From: Taxillus chinensis | Lineage: Eukaryota > Streptophyta > Magnoliopsida > Santalales > Loranthaceae | Length of the DNA stretch: 64,000 bases | NCBI GenBank assembly: GCA_023512835.1 | Contig: CM042090.1 | Span: 23,712,148 to 23,776,147 of the forward strand | Reading direction: 5' to 3' | Shown: piece after piece, positions 1 through 13,470 of the stretch | Numbering within the stretch: the first letter of the stretch is position 1 | Layout of the letters: each line of letters opens with the position of its first letter | Translations under genes and position numbers: made by a program | Notes under the pieces: generated by a model | What the model was told of the DNA's origin: nothing | The model's database searches: none | The model's input: the letters and a program-made list of their open reading frames with translations, nothing else

Positions 1-819
1 TTTAAACTTGGTTAATTATAACGTTTGTTTTCCAAGTTTATCTAACTATAACAAAATTAGCAATCATACCAAGCTAACAGTTTTAACTTGCGATCATATG
101 TTATTTTGGCGTTCAAATTTATTTTAAATTTAACCTATTTTAATTTATAAATTAATTCGTTAGATCATGTAAAATTTATTTTAATAGTTAATTTTTAAAA
201 GAAATATTAAATTAATATTAAAATTACTTAAGTTTTTACGGCCATTTATCAACTCAAGAAGGAGAAGATGAGCAATATTGGCAAATTTATCAACGTACGA
301 GTTAGTTTGACCAGTCGGACATTGTTCTTAACATTTTGATTCCTCATTCTTATTATAATTATAAATCCTTACATTTTTCATTAATTGCGGCCCCTGAATA
401 AGGCAGCAGTCTGCTATTACCTTAAGACCTAGGTAGGTAACAAATGTATATACTAAATGCCTCCCTGCATCCACGTGGCGCACCTATTCACATGAGTCAT
501 GCCAACTGGCAACCTAAAAAAAAAACCACCATTGATTGATCTTCACATATGACTCCAATTCAAAATTTTCAAGAAATTCATGTGTGATTGCCCCAATAAA
601 TTTGTCTCACGGTCAAAAGATTAAGACTTGATAAAATCCCGGTTATACCAACGTTTTTTTTTTTTTTTTCCATATACCACCATTTGTTGACACGAGTTTA
701 AGAGACTCGGGCATGGCTTATCTATGAAAAGGAAAAAATAATAATTAAAAAGTCGTATTTAATATTTTTTTGCATTTCCGTTAAAAAATGAATTTAATTG
801 TTTTACATTATTTAAAATC

Positions 820-850
<31 letters not shown>

Positions 851-1513
851 ACTAGTTTCAATTAATTTGAGAAAATTGTATTGCAACATGTGTGTACATA
901 AATATTTTTTGAATAAAATAATAAAATTATTTTTTTTTTAAAATATACCATATAGAAACGTTGAAATATCTCTATTATATTACTCTAATATCGATTTGTG
1001 CACACGGTCACTAAGTTAATTTATAATAATTATACTATAAGATATTGGCATACATAAATAGTTTTAAAATAATATAATAATGGATTTTAAATATTATTTT
1101 GAAAACCATTGAATATAACATTTTTACAAATGCTAAAATATATATTTTCCCAAGTTCATTTATTTATATATTTTAATTGTCACGATACGGTAGTAATATA
1201 ATATATATAATATTATATTAATAAAATTTTTAAAAAGAAAAAACGTACAGACTTGACCCCGCATTACAATGACTAAGAATACAATTGAAAATATATAAAT
1301 AAATTAAATTGAATCAAGCTTTTTACCAAAACTCTTTCGCGTACAAAAATTATTTATGCACACATATATTGCAATGCAATTTTCTAAAATTAACTACAAT
1401 TTTCTCATATATATAAAAATGATTTTGAATAAGGTAATAATGTTTTTTATTTTTATTTAAGAAAAGTATACGGAAATAGAAAAAAAAAATGAATTTTTCA
1501 AAGTCAATATTTA

Positions 1514-1517
<4 letters not shown>

Positions 1518-1547
<30 letters not shown>
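1518..1547 (+). repeat. (CT)15 microsatellite
   Basis: Perfect CT dinucleotide run in intergenic DNA. Confidence 0.95.
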
Positions 1548-1548
<1 letters not shown>

Positions 1549-3076
1549 AGACTTTAAGATTTCATTAAAATTTTATGTTTTAAAATCATCTGATTCTTCT
1601 TCTTTTTTTTTTTTTAGGATTTTAAATTGCGATATATAATAATAATATCTTTAATGTAAAAATATGAAATCATATCATCACTATTGGAGCATCGACTCCC
1701 TACCAATTCACTATTGGATTTTAAATTGCGGGACTGTCTGATTTAAGGTGATGAATTTCTTCGGGTAAAAATCAGAAATTTTATTAAAACATGAACTCAC
1801 CTGATGCCTGCTACCAATTCCACATTAAATATTTTAATTACCAAAAAAAAAAATGAGTGACGTAAAACTCCGATCAGATCCTTACAAATTATTTTTGGAA
1901 CATATTTTAATCATCCCAATTTAAAATTCTTTTGGGTCCGCGAGTCACAGAAGCATAGCATTAAAGAAAAAAGGGCAATCATACTTTACGTGTTTTTATT
2001 TTTATTTGGTGAGAAAGTTTATTAAATATTTTTAAAATTAAAAATGGCACCCCAATGGTTTGTTATTTTGTTTAGTTATTATTATATTAAAACGCTGTTG
2101 ATTATAAATTTATTGGACTTTAAAGTCCGAGGAAATCGCTTCATTTGACCGTAGGTAGGCACACCGGTGGCATGATGACCAGCAGACCAACATGCTTTGA
2201 GCATACGGCTGCTGTCTGTTGCTTGCTGCCGGTACGTTAATTTAATATAAATAAAAATAATCTTCTTTAATAATCAGGTATATGTAATTTGTAAGGTGGC
2301 CCTTGGATTGACTCAGTTTTCACGTAATTGATTTTTAAAGTTTTTTGGTATTGAATATTCTATATCGAGTTATAAGGTAAATTTCTTCTGAAATTTGCAT
2401 CTTAATGATTTTAATGGAAACTATCAACTTAATGATTATGTCAGATTGCTCAACCCATTATCATATCCTAAGGATTAGATGCCAAAGCTCCTCTTTGCTT
2501 CTTTTTTTTTTCACTTGAAAGTTTTAATTTTTTTTTACCAAAGGTAAATATAGTTTTAGAAAAAAATTAGGTTACAATAAAAAATAAAGAAAACATGAAA
2601 ATATGTCACTCTACCTCCTCCAAGAAACAACACCTACAGTCAAAACATACAATGAACTCAAGGTTAGAGCTACCACTTGGACTGTAAAATTCTAAAATAC
2701 TTCCATCAATTCTCACAAATCTTAGTCTTACATGCCTTATATATCACTAAATACAAAGCTTCCAAAATCATTTCATCACCGTCTTTCGAAATCCTTTATG
2801 CCTCGCCCATAAAATTAAGTAAATAAATAATGATATAACCTTGATGAGGGTTCAAACTTTTCGAAGGGTAAAATCGGGTAAGCATAGGTTCAGTTACTAT
2901 ATTGTTATATCCATTTTCATAGTTTTATTTATATTTTACTATTCCCGTTTTAAAGATTCAAAATGAGAAATTAGTCCTCCTTTCACTGGGGATTACTGAA
3001 CCTTAATAATAGTAACAATAATAATGTCAAGTACGTTTGCAATTGAAAATAAATCAATGGAAAAATTTTAATCATA

Positions 3077-3080
<4 letters not shown>

Positions 3081-3113
<33 letters not shown>
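3081..3113 (+). repeat. (TA)n microsatellite
   Basis: Uninterrupted TA run of about 16 units in intergenic DNA. Confidence 0.9.
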
Positions 3114-3117
<4 letters not shown>

Positions 3118-4669
3118 GTCTATGGTCTTTGGTTAACATATGTTATTTTTAAAAACTATAAAATTCAGATGAATTTTTATTACTCATAAATAGTTTTCAA
3201 TATGTATATATTTTTCTCTCCATGTGTATATGTGACCTAACTAGTTTGATAATATTATATTTTTAAAAAAAAATAGGCTCTTTAAATTGTATTAAAAAAA
3301 AAAAAGTTCTCGTGAAATAAATAGATAAATATTTTATTAAATATAATTTTAAAGGTAATTTAATTTCTAAAAATAATTAATAAGTATTTAATAAATAAAA
3401 AATAAAAGGACCGTACAAATATAAAATATAAATATTCTTTATTTTATTATAATTTTAAAAAACTATCCTCTTTTCCTATCCCTACCCCCGCCATCTCCCT
3501 CTCGCTCCGTCACGCCCTCCGAATTCCAAGAAAACCCGAAACCAGGTAACATGACTTCCCTTGCCCGCACTCGAAAGGTCAAGGGATTGGTGACTAAGCA
3601 CCAATAGAGACTACAACCGTGGGTGCTATCTCAAATATGTAACCCCTACTAGGATCATACATCAAAGGTAATCTTCCCGTCGCATACATCATCATGCACA
3701 TAATAAGTCAAAAACATATAAGACATTACATCTAACAGATCAAATACTATTAATCCACCCCCCATGTTTGGGATACAACACACAATAAAATACGGAATAC
3801 AATACTATATTATAACCGTAGAGTAAGGCACGTCCTCCTGGAAGAAAGTCCTCCACTAGTCTCGGGTCACACCTAAAAAAATAAAAAACAAGTAAGGGAC
3901 AAACGCGTACAAACCGGCCCCACAAACTCCACATCATGCAACACAAATAAGTCCATATTCATATGGTTGTACGCCGCCACCTATAGTTTGCACAATTATC
4001 GAACCCAAAGAACAAACATCAGGACTCAACTTGCTCACACAGACAACTTGTCCACGATCCTCCATCCAGGGATCCCGAACGGGGCACCTCGGCCCCTAGC
4101 TCCACGAGCTCAACCTTAATAATAGTAACATCCTAATAACAATGCCGCCATGGTCGCCCCTTTGCCACATTGAAAATAACCCATCAGATGAGAACCCAAA
4201 CAAGCTCAAGTCCATGCCCCAATACGTCACACCAACATACTAACATTAGTATGACATGTCATTCTCAACATTTCCGCTTGAAGCCTATGGTCTTCATAGT
4301 AAATCCCCATATGTTGATTTATTAAAATACTATCTAATTCCTAAATCAAAAGTCCGGGCATTGGGTTCCCATATCATAAATAAGATAATCTGATTTTTTG
4401 GGGATTTTTCGAGATGTCTAACCTCACTTTCCAAAAAGTCACCACTACGAACTTTTTGGGTTTCTTCCAACATTCCAAAGGAGTGGGAATTAATTTTTCT
4501 AGTATTTTTTCTTTGAATCCAAATGGGGGTATTTAGTTATTTACATTGTAACTTAAGTATAAATGTGTAGATGGGTATAAGTTGCAATGTAAATAGGTCC
4601 AATATCGTGCTATCCAGTGTACTTCTAAAGGTGGAACCTTAGCTGCTAACACTAACTAATAAGTACGTA

Positions 4670-4850
4670 CCACCCTCGAAGACTAGAAGCGAGGCTACGA
4701 CCTTCGACCTACGAGGCAACGAACCCCCCCTGGACCCTACGAACTACGAACTACGGGCCTAGACTACTGGGTCTACGAACTACAACCCTACAAACTACGA
4801 ACCTTCGAACCTATGACCTTACGAACTACCCAGACCTACGAATTCTGGGT
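4670..4850 (+). repeat. Degenerate short tandem repeat, unit about CTACGAA
   Basis: The heptamer-like words CTACGAA, CTACGAC and TACGAAC recur many times with irregular spacing. Examples are the clusters ACGAACTACGAACTACGGGC near 4738-4757 and CTACAAACTACGAACC near 4788. It lies inside the probable LTR. The repeat is imperfect, so it is probably old. Confidence 0.75.
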
Positions 4851-5745
4851 CTCCCATTTAATCCAACAACGCGCCCGTGGTACTATTCATCGTCGTTTTC
4901 ATCAGCTTCTAAATGAAAAAAGTCATAATACGCCTCATACTCCCTGTTTCTCAAAACAACGATATCTACCTCAAAACGATTCTCACGTAAATCGAGAAAA
5001 CAACAAAAAAAATATAAAAATATTTCCGAAATCTAGATCTAAACCCTGATTTCCATGGTTGACTTATCAACCCCTTATAAAAACACAGGCTAATCAACCC
5101 CAAAATCACGAAACATATATCCAAATAATAATAATCCAGGCTTCTTAATCCATCTTATGCTAAACCATTGGATCTAACCCAAAATTGGTTTTCCCCAAAT
5201 TCTAGGGTTCATGCTCAATTTCATAAATCATGATAACTTCGCAAGATCCAAAACAAGAGAGAGATAAGAAGTTCAAGGACACCTACTTGAAGTGAATTTG
5301 CCTTTAATATCGTGAATCCACATCGCTTCCAAGCTCTTTTAAGCTCCCTCTCTCTCAAACGCACCAATGTGAAACGTAAAATGAAAGTTTTTTTTTGCTA
5401 CTATTTATATTTACGATACTAACATGTCAACCATTAAAACCCGCCAATAATTGACCCCTCAACCCAAAAATATTGACCTCCAAGGCCCCAAACTCCAAAT
5501 TGATTCAAATCTACTTCAAAACCTCGAAATGACATCCACAAATGGATATTATTACATCCAAATGACCACCCAAACGCAAAGTCAACCAATAAACCCCGAA
5601 AAGTCAACAAGCCGGTGTCAAACTGGCCCCGACTTACCCGCCCAAAACAAATGCCCCCGACTACAATATGTATATTACATTCCCTTATAATGACTATCTC
5701 TCAAAACTACCCAAATATATATCTTTTACACTCTTTATCTTACTT

Positions 5746-5773
5746 CCCCCCCTCCCCCCCCCCCCCCCCCCCC
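5746..5773 (+). repeat. C-tract (C7 T C20)
   Basis: Near-pure cytosine run of 28 bases at the edge of the probable LTR. Its minus strand is a G-tract with G-quadruplex potential. The length may be unstable or mis-called in sequencing. Confidence 0.9.
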
Positions 5774-7523
5774 AATCACCATCTCCCATGGCCCCCATCC
5801 GGTGCTCCACCGTACCAACATCCTTGTGTCCATAAATGTATGATGTGGCTAAGGTATGGAAGAGCTAAATTGGTATTTTTAAAATTTTCAAACTACTTTT
5901 TAAAAGAGCAACTCATAGAAATGATTTTTTAAATTATTTCTGATTTTTTGGAATAAAAATCAAAAACTTATTTTATAAGTATATTTTTTTAAAATTTATC
6001 AAATAACTTTTGATACTTATGCTTATAAAATAAGCAGATACAATTCTAATGATAATGCCAAACTGACCGTGTGTTATAATTCTAAATGAAAAAAGTCAAA
6101 TATTCATATATGTTTTCAAAACAAATTGTAATTCTAAAATTCCACGTAAAAGAAAACTTTTTTAAAATTATAAATATTAATATAGCCTCAAATGTATATT
6201 TATTTTAAATTCACATTCTAAACGAAAATGACCGCCCATATGAAATTTCGAGTGAGGCCCAAATCCAGCTTCTAGGTGGCATTACTCATCTGCCCTTGTA
6301 TTATATTATTTTTAAAATCAACAACTGGAAGTTGAAAAAAAAAATAGTGGTAGGGGCTAGGGAGTAGAAAAAAATAAATATCGTTATGACATGGGGCAGC
6401 ACCCACCTCCAAAGAATACTAATCATGCAAAATAAGATATAAAATTTGCCAAAGTTTTCGCCTTAATATAAAACCCGAAAATAAGAGCATCTAAGTATTG
6501 AATTTTGATCTACTTCATTTGGGTATGACATGACAAATTTTATTTTTAACGTAGTGTGTCTTGAGCTTCCAACTAGTCCACTAATACTAGTTTCGATTGC
6601 AGATTTACACGAGCAAAACAAACGTTGCACAATATTATATATTTTATTTATAATTTTAACAATAATATATATTTTAAAATTTTATATTATTTCTATAATT
6701 AAATTTAATATTTTAAATATGAACTTTGGCCATTTATAGCAGGCAAATGATTGAATAAAAAACTTTATCAGATAAGTTAACCGGATTAATAGTTGGATAC
6801 TAATATGTCATAATATATGATTTGTATAAACAGAAATATAAATATCATTTACGGTTCACATGATAACACATTAAAATCAGGCTTCTAATCTAGCTAATTC
6901 ATCTGATCAAAAATCATAATATATTGCAAATGATTAATTCTCTGATTAAAATATCTCCGACTAATGTGATTAATTATGGCCGCTTTTCCTCAAATTCATA
7001 ATATATTCATCAATATATCATAAAAATAAAATTAATTCATAATATATTGAGGACAAAATAATTAGTTTTAGGATCACATGTTCTTTCTTTCTTTAATATA
7101 TTACAGAGTAATACTATGTATCACCATAGTTGCATAATCAGTAAGTAATAATGACTATTTATCAGCATATCAGATTATTAGAAAAAAAATACAAATAAAT
7201 TATGTGCATCAACATCAGTCACGATTTTGAGATAATGTCACAAACGATTACACGTATCAATTCTTTATATTAATTTCATCTTCAAACGTCCATATATATT
7301 CATTAAAACAAGACTCAATTATGTAAGTGTAAGGCTTAGTGCAGAAAATTAAAATTTATTTTTCCCGTTTCAAAGTGTAAAACTTCTAGACAAAACACGT
7401 GAAATCACCTGAAATCTTCTATTCCTTTTCTTCTTTTCACGCAGGGAATCGTACCATGCATCGTGCAAATTGCATCCATACCATTTCTCACTTGATAATT
7501 TTTTTATTCGGTGGAATAAAAAA

Positions 7524-7556
7524 AGAAGAAGAAGAAGAAGAAGCAGCAGCAGCAGC
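7524..7556 (+). repeat. Compound (GAA)n(GCA)n trinucleotide repeat
   Basis: About six GAA units pass directly into about five GCA units. No coding context. Confidence 0.9.
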
Positions 7557-10500
7557 TAAAATTCATTGAAATGAAATTTAGCTGTATATTTCGTACGACC
7601 GTAGGTTGGGGTGCTTAGAGCCTTAGACCAGTTATAATTGTTATATACTAAAAAAAGATTAAAACCACAACAAATAGTTTGACGATGAGCATTCTCTCAC
7701 CAATATTTTTGTTAGGACCATGTCTTGATCAAATTTTTATATAATCATTAAAAAATTGATTAAAATTTTTTTATTTAAAAAAGGTAACTTCACATTAAAT
7801 ATATAATTTTGAATCTTCCACTAGCCATTTTTATATTCACATTATTTTATAGGGACGCTATATTTTTATTCTCTTAAAAATAGAATTATTTGTTGATCAT
7901 TCGTCGTATATATAAAATATTTTTTAAAAAAATGAAATAATTATTTTATTAAAATTTGACAAACAATAATTCGGGTGGCGCCAGCAGCCAGCTCCCACTA
8001 CTACTACTACTACTACATCTTAGGAATCCTTGAGGTCAGGGCTGTGGAGACCACCTTAATTTTGATTTTGACAGCACTTCACAGCAAAAAAAACACCAAC
8101 AGAAATTATACGAGGTCCCCCTCATCGTTAGGGCCCACTCGCACCACTCCACACGATATCACTAAAGATTTTATAGGGTCCCACATCGAATTTCGGCTGT
8201 GCTTTCAGTCTCAATCAAATATCATATGGAAATTTTTTTGTTGGCCTCGCTTTCAAATTATTATATTTTGACGAAAATTTTTGATTCAGTCAGTTGTGTA
8301 GTTCGTAGTTATCCGAATCGACCGGACTGGACCGATGGTTGTTTACCCTCGCTAAGGGAGTGTTTAGTTAGTTGTGTTGTAGGTTTGATTTGTTCGAATA
8401 TAATTAATTTTAAAAATAATATGAATTTAAAAGTATTTATTACTGATATAAATTTTAATTTATAATTTTTAAAAATTATTATATTTAAAAAATAAATAAA
8501 TTTTAAAAATTAGATGATTCATCGTATAATTAATAATTAAATATATATTTATAAATATATAATATTTTTTATTTTTAATATATATATAATATAAATTCTT
8601 AATAAATTTAAAATTTTAATAAAAAATACTAGCTATTAATTTAAAATTAAAATTATATTATAAAAAGATTAAATGTAGTTTTAGTATTAAAAAAATCATC
8701 CGTAAAATCCGGCCAGATTGTTCGGATCATAAAAAAATCAGCCAAGTCGTCCGATTTTTTTTATAAACGGTTCAATTGGAAGACTAAACTTGTTAAGTGT
8801 ACGGGTTATTGGTTCATTAGTCCAACTAGACTGGGTGGGCTGATCTAGTTCTGATGACTATGTTATACTCAATTGAGAAAAGGATCAGTATTAAAATAGT
8901 TAACATTAATCAAATGAATCAAATGGTAATGAATGTATTTTGTACAAATTATTTGCGCAACTTATCTATACTTAGAAATATTATAAGTGATTAAATATTT
9001 TATAAAATTAAAATAATAATAAAATTATCAAAAAACTATTTATTTTAAAGATTAAATTTGGTGTCACCTTAAATATATTCATTGTACAATTGTTTTTTAA
9101 AATAGTGTAATGGTATTTTAAAAAATAAATTAAAATTAAAATAACTTACAAAGAAAATTAATGGCATGAGCTGGTTTAATCAAAGCACCCACCTCGCCAT
9201 TTCACACTTCCTCGCAGAAACTAATACTACGAAAAAAAAAACTAAATTAATCAAACAACTAAATTAGGACTTTGGGTATAATTTGTTATTATGTTTTTGG
9301 GGGACAAAATGATTAGAGGGAGGCTAAATTTTAGATTAGCCCTTGTTTTAGTATGTATGTTTCATTTTTCTTTCCAACAACCGATTTAGCTTACATTTTT
9401 TCTGGCATCTAAAAAAATCTAGCAATTCTAACGTCATTTGAGGGTATATATACTTTTTCAGGGCATATATGCTTGCCTCACTACCCCCAATGGTCGCTCC
9501 CTATTTTTATGTTGAATTATGGTAATACATAGCCAATTGATCCCAATGTGCGTGCGCTAAAAACCATAATTGTGGAAGAATTTGTTTAGCTTTTTTTTTT
9601 TTTTTTTTGCAATGGTCAATTCGAGCTACAAATTTAATTTGTCAAATTTATCCTCAATTTTCATATCAACTCTATCGAAATGGGAAAAAAAATAAAACTA
9701 AGTACATTCATATACTTTTAATTGGTGTTGGTGGAACAATCTATTTCATCAAAATATGAAAAACAGTGGTAAAATCTTATTGACTTAAAAATTATCGTTA
9801 GTCCACAAAGTTTGGAAATGATATATATGTGGAACTGGATCTAAATTTGATTATATGCAACCATGATTTCATATATGATTACATGGCAAATTGAATTGAA
9901 AGTTGTCAGTGTTTCTGGTATTAGTCTGTTAGGCTTGTGACTATGTATAACTATTTGAAATGTTATATGGCTAGAGTAAAATTCAAATCCAAAAATACGA
10001 TATGGGTTTGGTACTGGGTTTTTCATATATGACCTGAAACTCAAGGTTCAAATTTTATTATTTTTTATTAGTAACTACAAGAGACAATAGAACTCTATAA
10101 TCACAAAATTGTTATGAGTTAAGAGTTATGATATGTTTATATTTTAGTGATAAATTTATTTATTTATTTAATTTCAAATTTTAAATTTGATTAATACTTT
10201 TCATCCTTTTATTTTGATGATGAATTTGGTTTAAATTTTAATATTGAGAATGCTAATATTTACTACAAATGTTTGAAATTTTGTGACATTTTGACTTCTT
10301 TAATTTATTACACTTTTTTAAAAATATTAATTCCAATATTTTGAATGAATTACAATATTAAATTTTATTTTAAAAAAATTTAAAAGCTTATCAATTAATA
10401 TAAATAAAAAAATAAAAACTCAAACTTTATTCATTAAAAACCAATGAATTTAGATTTGTTGATTTCTAAACATTTTAGAACATGCGAATAGTTACACTTT

Positions 10501-11577
10501 AAAAAAAAATATAACTGTATCATTTTTAAACGTGAAGAAAGTATGTTAGAATAATATTTTAGAATTTAACTTTTTATTTGTAGAAAATAAAAAATCTTTT
10601 AGAGATGCCCTTTATCCTAATAATCACTCTTCAAATCATAAGATATGCATAGTCACAAATAAATAACTAAATTTGAAGAGCATTTTTTTTTTTGCGTTTG
10701 AAGAAATAATTTAACTAAAATGCATAAATCTTTTTTAGCCATTTTATTAAACAACAAATTTAACATGATTTATACTATTTCAAATTTAATAATTTCTTTT
10801 CAATTTCTCTTTTCCTTTTCAACGAATAAACAAATATTTAATAAATAAATAAATCAGTAACATAGTACAAATAAATTATTAAAATAAAAAATTGAAAAGT
10901 ATGCTCTAAAAATATGAGCGGTTAAAATAAAAATTTTATTATTATTTTAAATAAGGAAATTTAAGTGTGCCGAATGCCCTGACGTACTGCATTTCCCTCA
11001 TAGAGTATCTAAATATTTTTCTATTGAACATAAAATAAAATAAAAAATAAATAAATAGAAAGTCAACAGGACCAAATTGACCGTCCACCATCTACTCCGA
11101 TCGGAATGTTCCAAAATATTATAGTATTTAAAAGGCATGGTTGAAAAACTGAATGCACAGAGCACAACGCCATTGGCTTGGGAAGAGCATCTTTCACAGT
11201 CAGATTCTCAAAATTATGAGGTGCGTAACTTCTATAACTATGTTTGACTGAAACTATCCAATGAACCTCCCCCTACCTCCATAGCTAACAATGTAGATTT
11301 GGTTTTCTTAGACATGCTCCCACAATTTACTCGACAATGTAGAGAAAAATGGGGAGAAAAGGACATTTGGTGACCATGTTAATTAATTCGAGACCATTAT
11401 TTTATATGCTTTATGGGCTCACGTATCAAATGCCACAGGGCTTCCAAGAGTTGACCCTATGGTGTGCAATAATTCATCTTTCCAGCTTCCACTCGCTCAT
11501 TCATCTTCTTCTTTCCAAGTTTTTTTTTAAATCATAGACTGCATACTCAATCAATCTTTTGTAGTCCCTTTCTTTCC

Positions 11578-11580
<3 letters not shown>

Positions 11581-11624
<44 letters not shown>
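11581..11624 (+). repeat. (AT)22 microsatellite
   Basis: Perfect AT run of 44 bases in intergenic DNA. Confidence 0.95.
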
Positions 11625-11627
<3 letters not shown>

Positions 11628-13470
11628 AAAAGGGTGTTGAGGGGGGTGGTTTTAGTGACAGGGCATGGTATAGTAATATAGTATAGTCCTATTGCTCGCA
11701 CTGTCAAGGTCACAGAAGGCCGTGTTTGCTTTGAGTTCTATGGTTAATGTATATATATTATGCCATCTGGTGTCGAGGAGGAGCACCGATTGGTAGCTTT
11801 GAAGTTGTCAGTGGCCGATTTTGGTTAGTCTTGTCGTCTGTAGAGGGAAAAGAGAGTTGGGAGTAGATTCTGCTTTGGGGTGTCTGGACATGTATGGGTG
11901 TTCGGTTGTAAAGTGCAGTAGTGATGAAGGGCTGATATTTGTTGTGTCACTTTTGATTGACGTGTTTTCACCCTGTCCGTGAACTGCTGATCCAAACAAA
12001 GTGAGGGAGGGAGGGTCAAAGTAATATAAACAAATGAATGTAATTTACTTTGTTAGACCCCGAAAAAAGAAACAAAGGAACATCAAACTCATTATCCCAT
12101 GATCCTCTTTTCAAAATCTTATTATCCCATGATCCATCCATGATTTCTGTTTAGCATAAAGAGATATAATGTATCATGTCCGCGTCTTCTTCTTCTTCTA
12201 CTTTTATTTTATGAAGGGTCCTTTTAATAATGTTTTATCTTTTATTAAATATCAATTTTCTTTTAATCTGAATATATATTTTATATGGTTATATACGCAT
12301 TTCCTTTTATTTTTTTAATAGTTCAATCTATATTTTCTTTTATCTATTTATTTTTGTATATTTATTTACTTACAGAAATAAACATTTGTAAATAAATTTA
12401 CATTTAAAAAAAATAATGTTTGTAATTTTATTTTGTTTGAGAACATAAATAAACGAACTCAAATAATAATATAAATTTATTCACAAATAATATTCACAAA
12501 ATCAATAACTATGTTTACGAATAAACAATTAAATTCACAAAAAAACATATTCGTTTATAAATTTTAAATAATTAATATTATAATTACAAACAAACAATTA
12601 ACCTCTTATACTTTTCATATTTTAATATTAATAAATAATTTATTTTCATATTGATAAAAAGTAATCATCAATAATTCATTTGATGGGTAATTTTTAAAAT
12701 TTCAAATAAGACAAAAAAAATCAAAAATGAATTCATCTTATTTTACCCGCACTTTTGTTATAATTTACTAATTTTTAAAAATAATATGCCTACTTAATAA
12801 TTTGTCAATAAATTTGGTTCAGCTTTTGAAATAATATACCTATTGTAAATATTTTTTTGATTTTTTTATCAATTAGTTATTTATATATAAAAAATCAAAT
12901 TCCTATCAAAACTCATATTTTCATTACTCTTATTATCAAAGGATTAGATCATTCTCTCCGATAATCAATTTTCAGCCTTAGGCATAAAAAACAATTCATC
13001 ATCATTAGCACCGACCCTTTCGATTAATTCAAACCCTTTTCTAGGCCCATTAATCATTGCTTTTCTTCACCATTTCTACAAAAATCTGTTGGAATGATTT
13101 ACATGGCAACTATTTCATTATTAGTATAATTATTATTATTTTGGTATAGCTCAATCTGTTTCATCACCAAACCCAACCCCCAACCCACATGCTCTGCTCA
13201 TCTCGATATTTACGGAACGCCATAGCCTTAACCCTCAGCATCCAACTTCTGCAGGGACAATTACACCTATTGCTGTAGTGTTCCTGGTGAAGCACATCAC
13301 TATATGAAGGTTAAAACTTGAATTTCAAGGAAAATAATGAACTGCTAAATATTTAAATGGATAATTCTTTCTTTTGTGCCTTTTTTTGTACCATACCAGA
13401 ATCAAACTTGATCCAAACATGGTCAAAAAAGTTATCCACGAGATCGGGATGGATGTCCCCTTCATTCTTA

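Larger units (their letters stand above)
1..3474. other. AT-rich intergenic DNA, no gene seen
   Basis: No open frame here has coding character or a recognisable protein. The stretch is very AT-rich with long A and T runs. It contains a TA repeat (about 823-849), a CT repeat of 15 units (1518-1547) and another TA repeat (about 3081-3113). The block at 2140-2240 is richer in GC but has no frame or RNA fold that I can recognise. Confidence 0.7.
3475..5830 (-). mobile_element. Probable old solo LTR or LTR-derived block
   Basis: This block is more GC-rich than its surroundings and has sharp composition edges. On the minus strand it reads like a retrotransposon LTR. A TATA box (TATAAATA within about 5400-5412) is followed by a leader with a GAGAGAGAGG tract and then a long untranslated stretch. 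The leader includes a degenerate tandem repeat based on CTACGAA (about 4670-4850). No gag or pol frame is present, so a solo LTR or a fragment is more likely than a full element. I could not find clean TG...CA ends or a target-site duplication, and the limits are approximate. A non-coding transcribed locus is the alternative. Confidence 0.4.
5831..13470. other. Gene-free intergenic DNA
   Basis: I see no supportable gene. Most of it is AT-rich. It includes compound GAA/GCA repeats (about 7524-7556), a CTA repeat (7997-8015) and an AT repeat of 22 units (11581-11624). About 11.10-12.02 kb is less AT-rich, but its short frames match nothing I know. The last 200-250 bases are probably the 3' untranslated region of the minus-strand channel gene that follows. 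Confidence 0.6.

Noticed and set aside
4670..4850. CRISPR-like array
   Set aside because: Repeats are 7-8 bases, degenerate and without regular spacers; the genome is eukaryotic.
4813..5049. 78-codon plus-strand frame inside the CTACGAA repeat block
   Set aside because: Composition follows the repeat, no domain, and the block reads as an LTR on the other strand.
11808..12019. Two overlapping minus-strand frames of about 63 codons
   Set aside because: No conserved motif, no splice partners, and they overlap each other; probably chance in a GC-richer patch.
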